Assembly (NCBI GenBank): GCA_964498125.1
Contig: CAZCGE010000011.1
Location: 1 to 24,472, forward strand
DNA length: 24,472 bases
Source of the DNA: CAMDBL01 sp964498125
GTDB taxonomy: Bacteria > Pseudomonadota > Alphaproteobacteria > Rhizobiales > Hyphomicrobiaceae
Reading direction: 5' to 3'
Positions 1-7,566 of the stretch are shown one piece after another. The notes under the pieces are model-generated. The model worked only from the letters and a program-made list of their open reading frames with translations. It was not told where the DNA came from and made no database searches. Within the stretch, counting starts at the first letter, position 1, and every line of letters begins with the position of its first letter. A program made the position numbers and the translations under genes.

Positions 1-74
1 GCGAACCGCGCCTCGAACTCCGGCGCCGTCTTGGGAAAATCACGCCACAGATCGTCCGGCATCGAGTGCGTCAT
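1..74 (-). CDS. IS1595-like transposase, N-terminal fragment (cut by window edge)
   Basis: Read on the minus strand, an ATG at 74 is preceded by a good ribosome binding site (AAGGAG, 7 nt upstream). It opens a frame with no stop to the window edge, giving about 24 residues. These include DLWRDFPKTAPEFEARFA, which resembles the N-terminus of IS1595/ISXO2-type transposases, where a similar segment precedes a zinc-ribbon. The catalytic domain lies outside the window, so the assignment rests on this short stretch. The frame starts just after the broken end of the upstream hydrolase (stop at 96-98), which fits an insertion sequence having landed in that gene. Terminal repeats and target duplication cannot be established here. 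Confidence 0.5.
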   Translation of the reverse strand, partial: MTHSMPDDLWRDFPKTAPEFEARF

Positions 75-95
75 GGTCCAACTCCTTGTTGGAAC

Positions 96-746
96 TCATG
101 TAGCTGGCGATTGCGCCGGAACTATGGGGATAGGCATGCACGGCGCGAACACACGCCGCACGGCGCCAGGCACCATCAGATGCAAAACGAAAGGCATGAT
201 CGTTTGCTGTATTATAGCGTCCGCCATTGGAAACGCGGACGCCGCGAGCCCGCTCGAGTGTGCATGCGGTATCGGATAGTAATACCCCGAGAGTAGCACC
301 AGGCCCGCCACCTTCTCGGGAGCCTCCAGCGCCAGGGCCAAAGCCACCAGCGTTCCCCATGAGTGACCGACAACGATCGGCTGTTCGATCTCGAGCAGCG
401 AGAATGCCCGCGACAGGAGCTTGGCCTGCTCGAACGGCCCCCACGTCTGGCCGCTTGGACGTTCACTGTAGCCGAAGCCCGGACGATCGAAAGTAATGAC
501 ACGATGGCCGGGGCCGAGGCGCTCGGTAATGCCACTGGAGACGAAGTCTCCAATCATGCTGCCGTTGCCGTGCAGCAATACCACCGGAGTGCCGGTGCCT
601 CGATCAATGTAATGCAGCCGCGTGCCGTCCACCGTAATGAAGCGGCCGGCCGCAGGATCTTCGGCCTCCTCGACAAGCGCCAACCCCATGCGTGCGTCCC
701 CCGATCGCGCGATACGCGACCACCTTCGTGGTTTCGCGTCGACCAT
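96..746 (-). pseudogene. alpha/beta hydrolase, C-terminally truncated
   Basis: The 216-residue frame has the front half of an alpha/beta hydrolase: the HGNG oxyanion-hole segment (about residues 59-62), a D-R-P-G-F-G turn (87-92), and the nucleophile elbow GHSWG with Ser129. It then breaks off. After the segment VRRVFAP (about residue 200) the sequence becomes unlike the family and stops, so the late strand carrying the catalytic Asp and the loop carrying the catalytic His are absent. Intact relatives are typically about 280-330 residues. The putative transposase start at 74 lies only about 20 bp beyond the stop, so insertion is the likely cause. No N-terminal membrane segment is seen; start is uncertain (ATG 746, or ATG 689). 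The remnant is probably inactive. Confidence 0.7.
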
Positions 747-930
747 CGGTAAACCAACATGATTTACTATCGATTAACCGAACCGGGCCTCGCTCCGTCC
801 CGAGGTCCATCGAGGGGGATTAGCTCGATCCATGCTCCAGGGCGATGGATTTGGCGGGGCTGCCCGCACGTTCCGTGCGTCGCAGGTCAGCCGGCAGCTG
901 GCCCGCCCCCATCGCGAAAGACAATGGCGA

Positions 931-961
931 GAGGGCGCGCGATCCGGCGCGATCCGCCCTC
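931..961 (-). terminator. possible terminator stem at the 3' end of the GMC oxidoreductase
   Basis: GAGGGCG (931-937) pairs with CGCCCTC (955-961), and an inner GATC/GATC pair extends the stem. It overlaps the minus-strand stop codon at 960-962. No T-run follows, so intrinsic termination is doubtful and the hairpin may only protect the 3' end. Confidence 0.3.
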
Positions 962-2594
962 ACCCAACCATCACTGCTTCCGGTGGAGCTTTCCCGCGAA
1001 TGAGATCCGAGGCCTTGTCGGCGATCATCAGCGTGCCGGCGTTCAAGTTGGCCGACAGGATGCGCGGCATCACCGAGGCATCGATCAGGCGCAAGCCTTG
1101 CATGCCGTGCACGCGCAATTGATCATCCACCACCGCCATCGGGTTCGTCGCCGGCCCCATGCGGCAGGTCGAACAGGGATGGAAGGTGGTCTGCGCACGG
1201 CGCGTGGCGGCATCCAGGATTTCAGCGTCGGTGTTGACGTTGGGACCTGGAAAATCCTCATACGCATAATAGGGGGCGAGCGGCTGGCTCTTGAGCAGGC
1301 GGCGCGCCCACTTCATGCCGGCCACCACCACGCGCCGGTCGAGTTCGTGGCCGAGATAGTTGGTCTGGATCTGCGGCGGCTCGAAGGGATCAGCCGACCG
1401 CGCGTGCACGAAGCCGCGCGCTTCCGGCCGCTGCTGCCAGGCTGCACAGGTCATGCCGGGCTCACGCTCCAGCTGGCCGCTGACACCTTCGAGGTAGCTC
1501 GCGGGCGTGAACGTGATCTGCAGGTCGAGGCCCTCCGGACTTTCGCCGGAACTCCAGAAGGCATAGACGACGGTCGGCGGAATGGTCAGCACGCCTTTGC
1601 GAGCCAGCGCATACTTGAGGGCCTCGCCGACCAGGTTCAGCCCGCGCACCTGCTCGTTGATCGTTGTCGCATTTTTTACACGCGCGGTGGTGCGCGGCGC
1701 GTAATGGTCCTGCAGTCCCTCGCCGACGCCGGCCAGCGCATGCCGAACCGGAATGCCGATCGACTGCAGCAGGGCGGCCGGGCCGATGCCGGAGATCTGC
1801 AAGAGCTGTGGTGAGTTATAGGCGCCTCCGGACAAGATCACCTCGCGTCGTGCGCGCACCTCGTGCGCCGCGCCACCACGGCCGCCGCGCCGGTAGCTGA
1901 CACCGACCGCGCGCTGACCTTCCAGGAGAATCCCGGTGGCATGGGCATGCGTGATGACGGTGACGTTGGGACGCTTCATCGCCGGCTTCAGGAAGGCGCG
2001 CGCGGCGCTCATGCGGCGGCCCTTGAAGATCAGCCGCTGCGAGTAGGAAACGCCGGCCTGGGTGGCGCCGTTGTAATCCTTGGCTCGCGGGATGCCGAGG
2101 CTGACGCAGCCTTCGATAAAGGCATCGCACAAGGGGTGCGTCCAGTTGGTGTCGGTGACGGTGAGTGGACCGTCCTGGCCGCGGTAGGTCGGATCGCCGC
2201 CGCCAATGCGATTTTCCATGCGCTTGAAGTAGGGCAGCACGTCGGCAAAGCCCCAGCCGCGATTGCCCTCCTGCGCCCAGGTATCGAAATCACGCGCCTG
2301 GCCACGATTGTAGATGTGGCCGTTGATGGAACTCGAGCCGCCCAGCGTCTTGCCGCGTGGCGCATAGATCTTGCGGCCGGCGGTGTAGGGCCCGGGCTCC
2401 TGGCTGTAGCACCAGTTGAAACGCTTGTCGTAGAAGGTCTTGATGAAGCCCGCCGGCAAATGGATGTAGGGGTGCCAGTCCGTCGGCCCCGCTTCCAGCA
2501 CGCAGACGCTGACCGCTGGATCCTCGCTCAGGCGATTGGTCAGGACCGAGCCGGCCGAGCCGGCGCCGATGATGACATAGTCGAACGTTTCCAT
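960..2594 (-). CDS. GMC family FAD-dependent oxidoreductase (choline dehydrogenase-like)
   Basis: A 544-residue cytoplasmic flavoenzyme of the glucose-methanol-choline family, which oxidises alcohols to aldehydes. The N-terminal FAD-binding fold has GAGSAG (residues 10-15) and the ribose-binding Glu (about 34) in VLEAG. GMC signature 1 lies around 81-98 (GKTLGGSSSINGHIYNRG). Signature 2 is the segment SPQLLQISGIGP. The active-site pair is His472 in FHPCSTCRMG and Asn518 in NLNAG. ATG 2594 is chosen because AGGGGA precedes it and the protein then starts at the dinucleotide-binding strand; an in-frame ATG at 2675 would add 27 unlike residues. Length fits the family. Substrate cannot be told; no betaine aldehyde dehydrogenase or betI is adjacent, so a role in betaine synthesis is unsupported. 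Confidence 0.93.
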   Translation of the reverse strand: METFDYVIIGAGSAGSVLTNRLSEDPAVSVCVLEAGPTDWHPYIHLPAGFIKTFYDKRFNWCYSQEPGPYTAGRKIYAPRGKTLGGSSSINGHIYNRGQARDFDTWAQEGNRGWGFADVLPYFKRMENRIGGGDPTYRGQDGPLTVTDTNWTHPLCDAFIEGCVSLGIPRAKDYNGATQAGVSYSQRLIFKGRRMSAARAFLKPAMKRPNVTVITHAHATGILLEGQRAVGVSYRRGGRGGAAHEVRARREVILSGGAYNSPQLLQISGIGPAALLQSIGIPVRHALAGVGEGLQDHYAPRTTARVKNATTINEQVRGLNLVGEALKYALARKGVLTIPPTVVYAFWSSGESPEGLDLQITFTPASYLEGVSGQLEREPGMTCAAWQQRPEARGFVHARSADPFEPPQIQTNYLGHELDRRVVVAGMKWARRLLKSQPLAPYYAYEDFPGPNVNTDAEILDAATRRAQTTFHPCSTCRMGPATNPMAVVDDQLRVHGMQGLRLIDASVMPRILSANLNAGTLMIADKASDLIRGKAPPEAVMVG

Positions 2595-2706
2595 CCCATT
2601 CCCCTGCAAATGTCTGGCGCCTGCAAGTTTCTGGTACCCTGTCTGACATCTTTGCAAGCGACTGATCAAGTGCATCCCATCGCCGGCCGGGCATCAGTGA
2701 CCGGGA

Positions 2707-3603
2707 TCAAGTGCCACGGATGGACCGCGCCTTGTCGAGATTGATCAACGCCAGACCGCCGACCACCAGCACGCCACCGCCCGCGTGAAACCAGGCCAGC
2801 GACTCGCCCAGAAGGGCAACGGCGAACGCGGCCGTTGCGATCGGATTGAGCGTCAGCGCCGCCGAGGTCAGGATCGGACCGACGCGAGCCAGGCAGAAGC
2901 TGTAGGAGAGGAATGCGCCGACACCGCAAAGCAGGGCCATGGCCAGCACCCAGGCGACATGATGCGCGGCAAGCGGCCGAACGCCGTGCTCGAGCGTTTC
3001 CAGACCGGCGAGCGGCAGCACAAACAGAGTGCCACCGAGGGCCGTAACCGTAAACATGGCGAACGGCGTCAACCCCGTGCGCGTATGTTTCAGAGCGATG
3101 GTATAGACCGCCCAGGCGGTCGTGCCGGCCACGGCCCACAGGTCGCCGATCGTGAAACTCAGCGTCCCGATGGTCTCTGGATGGCCCTTGGTGACGATGA
3201 CGACGGCCCCGGTCAGGCACAGCGCAACGCCGCCGATCAACAGCCCGCTGGCCTTGGATTGCCGCAGGATCCACTCCAGTGTCAGCACCACCGCTGCCGT
3301 CGTCGAATAGATCAGGCTGAGGTTGGTGGCGCTGGTGGTCTTGGTGCCGGCGAAGGCGGCGTAGCTGCAAAAGCCCATGCCCAGCGCGCCGATCGCCAGC
3401 AGGACAGGCCAGGATGCCGGCCCGACTTGCCAACGCTCGTGCCGGCCGCGCAGTAGCGCCAGCGTCGCGATCAATCCACCAGCCACAGCCCAGCGCATCA
3501 GCGTCAATTGCCCGGGCTCGATAATGCCGGCCAGCGCCCGGCCGGCCACCGGGTTGAAACCAAACATTGCCGCCATGGCAGCGAGCATGACCATGTTCAG
3601 CAT
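2707..3603 (-). CDS. EamA/DMT family transporter
   Basis: A 298-residue inner-membrane protein with about ten hydrophobic helices arranged as two EamA repeats, the usual size for drug/metabolite transporters that export small metabolites. The first helix contains FGFNPVAGRALAG, a form of the N-x-x-x-x-R segment typical of repeat 1. An NLSLIYSTTAAVVLTLEWI-like helix ends the first half, and a matching LTLNPIATAAFAVALLGESL segment lies in the second half, where the Pro and Glu-Ser are family hallmarks. Start ATG 3603 has GAGG 9 nt upstream. It lies about 110 bp upstream of the GMC gene on the same strand, so co-transcription is possible. Substrate unknown. Confidence 0.9.
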   Translation of the reverse strand: MLNMVMLAAMAAMFGFNPVAGRALAGIIEPGQLTLMRWAVAGGLIATLALLRGRHERWQVGPASWPVLLAIGALGMGFCSYAAFAGTKTTSATNLSLIYSTTAAVVLTLEWILRQSKASGLLIGGVALCLTGAVVIVTKGHPETIGTLSFTIGDLWAVAGTTAWAVYTIALKHTRTGLTPFAMFTVTALGGTLFVLPLAGLETLEHGVRPLAAHHVAWVLAMALLCGVGAFLSYSFCLARVGPILTSAALTLNPIATAAFAVALLGESLAWFHAGGGVLVVGGLALINLDKARSIRGT

Positions 3604-3787
3604 CGGCGGCCTCGATTGGATGGGGCGCCAGTCCTGTCAGATGCGCCAGCCATTGGCAACATGGCGTGGCGCCCGCGGCGGCTGATGGGGACACCAAGAG
3701 GCTTGCCATGTGTAATGGGGGGGTGAAGCTTGCCGCATTTCTCCCTATATCCGTGTAGAATGGGCGCTTCTGGAACATCCCGGTGTC

Positions 3788-4564
3788 ATGACCACGACGT
3801 CCAAGCCGACCAAGCCTCAGCCCGATCAGACGACCGCAGGTGCCGGACCACCCTCGGTCGCGCCGGACGCTGTGGTGCCCGCGCCGCGCACCAATGCTGC
3901 CGAGGTCGCCGACTTCATCGCCAAGATGCGCACCCTGGCGCCGCAGACCGCGACTGGCCGCGGCCGGCTGATCTTCGCCATGGATGCCACCATGAGCCGG
4001 CAGCCGACCTGGGACATGGCACTGGCGCACCAGGCCGAGATGTTCCAGTCGGTCAAGGAGGTTGGCGGACTCGACGTGCAGCTCGTCTTCTTCCGCGGCC
4101 ACGGCGAATGCCGGGCCTCACGCTGGGTGTCCAACCCCGAGGCACTGGCGCGACTGATGACGACGGTCGCCTGCCAGGGCGGTTTCACGCAGATCGGCAA
4201 GGTTCTGTCGCACGCCCGCAAGGAGGCGGAGATGCGCAAGATCAATGCCATGGTCTATGTCGGTGACTGTATGGAGGAGGACATCGACGACCTCTGCGGT
4301 CGCGCTGGCGAACTGGCGCTCAACGGCGTGCCGGTCTTCCTGTTCCAGGAGGGGCAGGACGCGAAAGCCGAGATGGCATTTCGCGAGATCGCACGGCTCA
4401 CCAAGGGCGCCTGGTGCCGATTCGACCGGGGCTCGGCCGGGCAATTGCGCGAGTTGCTGGCCGCGGTCGCCGTCTATGCCGCGGGCGGACGTGCAGCCTT
4501 GCTGGCGCTCTCGCGGCAGCCGCAAGGCCAAGGAGCGCGGCTGCTGATCAAGCAGATGAGTTAA
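3788..4564 (+). CDS. VWA-domain protein with MIDAS residues, paired with a J-domain gene
   Basis: A 258-residue soluble protein: a Pro/Thr-rich low-complexity N-terminus (about 1-35) followed by a von Willebrand factor A-like domain. The metal-ion adhesion site can be followed: D66-x-T68-x-S70 in FAMDATMSR (Thr in place of the commoner first Ser), T134 in GGFTQIG, and D160 in VYVGDCME, so metal binding is likely kept. No signal peptide or membrane helix. VWA proteins of this kind usually scaffold protein complexes; the partner is not visible. The next gene, 19 nt downstream on the same strand, encodes a membrane J-domain protein, suggesting one operon and a joint role in protein quality control (inference). 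The ribosome binding site is poor, so the start is less sure than the domain. Confidence 0.85.
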   Translation: MTTTSKPTKPQPDQTTAGAGPPSVAPDAVVPAPRTNAAEVADFIAKMRTLAPQTATGRGRLIFAMDATMSRQPTWDMALAHQAEMFQSVKEVGGLDVQLVFFRGHGECRASRWVSNPEALARLMTTVACQGGFTQIGKVLSHARKEAEMRKINAMVYVGDCMEEDIDDLCGRAGELALNGVPVFLFQEGQDAKAEMAFREIARLTKGAWCRFDRGSAGQLRELLAAVAVYAAGGRAALLALSRQPQGQGARLLIKQMS

Positions 4565-4583
4565 GGCTCCCAGGGCAGGTGCA

Positions 4584-5294
4584 ATGCACTACTTCGTATT
4601 CGGCCTGATGTTTCTGGCACTGGTGCTGTGGGCGCTGCATGGCTTCTCGCGCGCCAGCGCCGCCGTGGTGGCGCGGCAGGTCCGCTTGGGCACTGGCGCC
4701 GCAGCCTTGGCGGGGGCAGCCGCACTCGCCGTGCGCGGCATGCTGTCCTATGCCCTGCCGCTGGCCGCATTCGGCTCCTGGCTGATCTGGGGTCGTGGTG
4801 GCGCGACCTGGGGCGGCTTTCCCGGCCAGGCCGGCAAATCGCCGGGCCAAGGCTCGCGCGTCGTCACCGAGCACTTGGAGATGGAACTCGACCACGACAG
4901 CGGCGCCATGTCGGGACGTGTGCTCAAGGGCCGGTTCCAGGGCCGGGCGCTCGATAGCCTGAAGCCGGTCGAGGTAGCCATGCTCTGGCAGGATTGCCAC
5001 TTCGCCGATCCGCAGTCGGCACAACTGCTGGAGGCTTATCTCGACCGCATCCATCCAACCTGGCGTGAGGATCTCGGCCGCACTGAAGAGAAGGCGCCGG
5101 GCGGACCTGGCGGCCGCATGCCGGCCGAGGAGGCGCTGGAGATCCTGGGATTGTCGCCCGGCGCCAGCGACGAAGCGATCCGCCGCGCGCATCGCGAATT
5201 GATGCAGAAACTGCACCCAGACCGCGGCGGCTCGACCTACCTTGCCGCCAAGATCAACGAGGCCAAGGACGTATTGATGGGGCGGGGGAAGTAG
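4584..5294 (+). CDS. membrane-anchored J-domain (DnaJ-like) co-chaperone
   Basis: A 236-residue protein with an N-terminal membrane segment (about 1-20), a second hydrophobic stretch (about 36-69), a Gly-rich linker, a middle region of unknown fold (about 90-165), and a C-terminal J domain (about 183-236). The J domain carries HPD at 211-213 within KLHPDRGG, the residues that stimulate DnaK ATPase, and a following helix with AAKINEAKDVL. This is the layout of membrane-tethered J proteins such as DjlA or Tim14/Pam18-like proteins. It probably recruits DnaK to the inner membrane. It follows the VWA gene by 19 nt and is likely co-transcribed with it. Client proteins are unknown. Confidence 0.88.
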   Translation: MHYFVFGLMFLALVLWALHGFSRASAAVVARQVRLGTGAAALAGAAALAVRGMLSYALPLAAFGSWLIWGRGGATWGGFPGQAGKSPGQGSRVVTEHLEMELDHDSGAMSGRVLKGRFQGRALDSLKPVEVAMLWQDCHFADPQSAQLLEAYLDRIHPTWREDLGRTEEKAPGGPGGRMPAEEALEILGLSPGASDEAIRRAHRELMQKLHPDRGGSTYLAAKINEAKDVLMGRGK

Positions 5295-5322
5295 CCCATT
5301 TTCCTGGCGTGATTTTTTGCCG

Positions 5323-5350
5323 TTCACGGCGTCGGCGCTGCGGCTATGAT
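5323..5350 (+). promoter_or_regulatory. possible sigma70-type promoter for the CocE-like hydrolase gene
   Basis: TTCACG (5323-5328) and TATGAT (5345-5350) are separated by 16 nt, about 45 nt upstream of the ATG at 5395. The -10 is a good match and the -35 moderate. It sits in the short gap after the J-domain gene. Found by eye only. Confidence 0.35.
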
Positions 5351-5394
5351 CGTCGCCAACACGACGCCCTCGACGAACGACCGGAGGACACCCC

Positions 5395-7167
5395 ATGGCA
5401 ACGGCGAAGACGGCGGGCAAGGGCCTGCGCGAGACGACGGAACAGCGCGACGGCATGATGATCGACTGGGACGTGCCGGTGCCGGCCGATGACGGCCTGA
5501 TCCTGCGCGCCGACGTCTACCGGCCGATCAAGCCCGGCCGCTATCCCGTCATCATGTCCTACGGCCCCTATGCCAAGTGGCTGCACTTCGAGGACGGCTA
5601 CAAGACCGCTTGGGACATCATGGCCACGGAGTATCCGGACTCGGTCGCCAACTCGACCAACACATACCAGTCGTGGGAGGTGGTCGATCCGGAGAAGTGG
5701 GTGCCCGACGGCTACGTCTGCGTGCGCGTCGATTCCCGCGGCACCGGCCGCTCACCGGGCTACATCGATCATTTCGGCCCGCGCGAGACCAAGGATTTCT
5801 ACGACTCGATCGAATGGGCCGCCAAGCAGCCCTGGTCGAACGGCAGAATAGGCCTCAACGGCATCTCCTACTACGCCATCAATGCCTGGCAAGTGGCCGG
5901 CCTGCAGCCGCCGCATCTGACCGCCATCTGCGTCTGGGAAGGCGCCGGCGACTGGTACCGCGACAAGAACCACCACGGCGGCATTCTCTCCACGTTCCAG
6001 ACCAACTGGTACGACATGCAGACCAAAACCGTGCAGCATGGGCTCGGCGCCAATGGACCGGTCAGCCGCATCAACGGCGATCTCGTCTGCGGGCCAGATA
6101 CGCTGCCGGCGGAGGAGCTGGCCAGGAACCGCTGCGACTTCGGCGGCATGATCGCAGCCCATCCGCTGGATGATCAATACCACCGCGACCGCTCGGCCGA
6201 CTGGTCGAAGGTCACCGTGCCACTGTTGTCCTGTGGCAACTGGGGCGGCAACTGCCTGCACATCCGCGGCAACATCGAAGGCTTCTGGCGCGCGGCGTCG
6301 AAGGAGAAGTGGCTGGAGATGCACGGCGTGCATCACTGGACGCTGTTTTATACCGACTATGGTGTCAACCTGCAGAAGCGCTTCTTCGGTCACTTCCTCA
6401 AGGGCGAGGATACCGGCTGGAAGAAACAGCCGACGATCCAGATGCAGGTGCGCCATCCCAGCGAGAAATTCGTCGAGAGGCACGAAAGCGAATGGCCCCT
6501 GGCGCGCACGCAGTGGACCAGGTTCTATCTCGACCCGTCCGATTGCAGCCTCAGGCGTGAGCCGCCGAAGTCGCACGCCGCCGTCGCCTTCGAGGCGCTG
6601 GGCGACGGCCTCACCTACTTCTCGGCACCGCTCGCCGAGGAAACCGAGATCACCGGCCCCTCGGCCTTGAAGCTCGCGGTCTCGTCGTCGACCAGTGACG
6701 CCGATATATTCCTTGTACTGCGCGTCTTCACGCCCGACGGCAAGGAAGTGACGTTCCAGGGCGCGCTCGACCCGCACACGCCGGTGGCGCAGGGCTGGCT
6801 CAGGGCCTCGCACCGCAAGCTGGACCCCAAGCAGTCCTTCCCCTTCCGGCCATTCCACACCCATGATGAGAAACAGCCGTTGACGCCGGGCAAGCCGGTC
6901 AATCTCGACATCGAGATCTGGCCGACCTGCATCGTCGTGCCGAAGGGCTGGCGCATTGCGCTGTCGGTGCGCGGCAAGGATTACGTCTATCCCGGCGGCG
7001 GCGGCGCCAGGCTCTCCAACATGAAGAATGAATTCACCGGCTGCGGACCATTCCTGCACAACGATCCGAACGATCGTCCGCCGGCGATCTTCGGCGGCAT
7101 CACCACCGTCCACACCGTACCTGGCGAGGAGAACTACGTGCTGCTGCCGATCATCCCGAAGGTGTGA
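5395..7167 (+). CDS. CocE/NonD family hydrolase (S15-type serine esterase/peptidase)
   Basis: A 590-residue protein of the CocE/X-Pro dipeptidyl-peptidase S15 superfamily, which cleaves esters or amides. Seen in order: the strand RVDSRGTGRSPG (about 111-122), the nucleophile elbow GLNGISYYA with Ser158, a cap region, His310-His314 in the segment MHGVHHW, and from about residue 375 the beta-sandwich domain typical of the family C-terminus. The place where cocaine esterase-like proteins have G-W-Y-D, carrying the catalytic Asp, reads G-N-W-G-G here (about 281-285). The charge-relay acid is therefore either elsewhere or missing. The start is secure: GGAGG lies 7 nt before ATG 5395. It faces bamB convergently across a repeat island. 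Natural substrate unknown. Confidence 0.9.
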   Translation: MATAKTAGKGLRETTEQRDGMMIDWDVPVPADDGLILRADVYRPIKPGRYPVIMSYGPYAKWLHFEDGYKTAWDIMATEYPDSVANSTNTYQSWEVVDPEKWVPDGYVCVRVDSRGTGRSPGYIDHFGPRETKDFYDSIEWAAKQPWSNGRIGLNGISYYAINAWQVAGLQPPHLTAICVWEGAGDWYRDKNHHGGILSTFQTNWYDMQTKTVQHGLGANGPVSRINGDLVCGPDTLPAEELARNRCDFGGMIAAHPLDDQYHRDRSADWSKVTVPLLSCGNWGGNCLHIRGNIEGFWRAASKEKWLEMHGVHHWTLFYTDYGVNLQKRFFGHFLKGEDTGWKKQPTIQMQVRHPSEKFVERHESEWPLARTQWTRFYLDPSDCSLRREPPKSHAAVAFEALGDGLTYFSAPLAEETEITGPSALKLAVSSSTSDADIFLVLRVFTPDGKEVTFQGALDPHTPVAQGWLRASHRKLDPKQSFPFRPFHTHDEKQPLTPGKPVNLDIEIWPTCIVVPKGWRIALSVRGKDYVYPGGGGARLSNMKNEFTGCGPFLHNDPNDRPPAIFGGITTVHTVPGEENYVLLPIIPKV

Positions 7168-7187
7168 ATCGGTGGGGTCGAACCGAC

Positions 7188-7214
7188 GGGGTCAGACCCT
7201 GCGGGTCTGACCCC
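7188..7214. repeat. left bracketing hairpin of the island, 12-bp perfect arms
   Basis: GGGGTCAGACCC (7188-7199) and GGGTCTGACCCC (7203-7214) are perfect reverse complements around a 3-nt TGC loop, 20 bp after the CocE-like stop codon. A transcript from either side could fold here. There is no T-run, so it is not a classical intrinsic terminator, though it could end or stabilise the mRNA. Confidence 0.9.
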
Positions 7215-7243
7215 ACGTGCCGACCTGCAACTGTTGAGCATGG

Positions 7244-7401
7244 GGTCAGCAGAACGCCAGCTGCGATGATCCTTGATGGCGAATGCAATCGACCGCCGAT
7301 GCAATTGCAGTCCCTGCCTTCATCGATACAACGTTATAACGTTACATGCCTAAAAGCTGGGGAATGTGCATGGGTGGACCCGGGAGGTTTGCCCGGCACC
7401 G
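7244..7401 (+). repeat. dispersed intergenic repeat, copy 1 (~158 bp)
   Basis: Aligned by eye with the reverse complement of 12292-12448, this stretch matches over its whole length with about one single-base gap and roughly three quarters identity. The right part is strongest: GGGGAATGTGCATGGGTGGA is identical in both. Internal features shared by both copies are a GTTATAAC palindrome (here extended to a perfect 14-bp AACGTTATAACGTT, 7330-7343), a stem CCCTGC (7312-7317) with GCTGGG (7356-7361; one T:T mismatch), and a small hairpin CCGGG (7380-7384) with CCCGG (7392-7396) around a 7-nt loop. It starts 77 bp after the CocE-like stop, in the sense direction of that gene. Function unknown. Confidence 0.85.
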
Positions 7402-7540
7402 CGAACGGTCGGACGGGGTCAGACCCGTCCTGCTGGAGGCGGGCAATAAGAGTGGGTCTGACCCCTTCGGGGCACGTCATACGCCACGAGCACGGCCAAC
7501 AGGCGCCAAGAGGCGGGTGTGGAGAGAGCGCACTTGCAAG

Positions 7541-7566
7541 GGGGCAGACCCGCAGGGTCTGACCCC
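7541..7566. repeat. right bracketing hairpin of the island, next to the bamB stop codon
   Basis: GGGGCAGACCC (7541-7551) pairs with GGGTCTGACCCC (7555-7566) around GCA, with one unpaired base. Read on the minus strand it nearly copies the hairpin at 7188-7214, including the TGC loop, so the two bracket the island as inverted units. It lies 9 bp beyond the end of bamB and may act as a 3' hairpin for that operon. Confidence 0.85.

Noticed and set aside
759..1814. 351-residue plus-strand frame opposite the GMC oxidoreductase
   Set aside because: Antisense shadow of a well-supported gene in GC-rich DNA; its sequence is rich in Arg, His and Ala without domains.
3730..3761. Promoter for the VWA gene (TTGCCG and TAGAAT)
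   Set aside because: The spacing is 20 nt, too long for a standard sigma70 promoter, and no alternative pairing was better.
5752..7113. 453-residue minus-strand frame opposite the CocE-like gene
   Set aside because: Antisense shadow; the plus-strand protein has clear family motifs and a strong ribosome binding site.
7164..7562. Long plus-strand frame through the island, with a 50-residue stretch resembling a frame in the second repeat (12235-12471)
   Set aside because: The similarity follows from the DNA repeat itself. There is a one-base gap between the copies that breaks the shared frame, changes are not concentrated at third positions, and neither frame has a ribosome binding site.
7188..7566. 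CRISPR-like array from the repeated GGGTCAGACCC units
   Set aside because: Units are short, irregularly spaced and in both orientations, with no uniform spacers and no cas genes.
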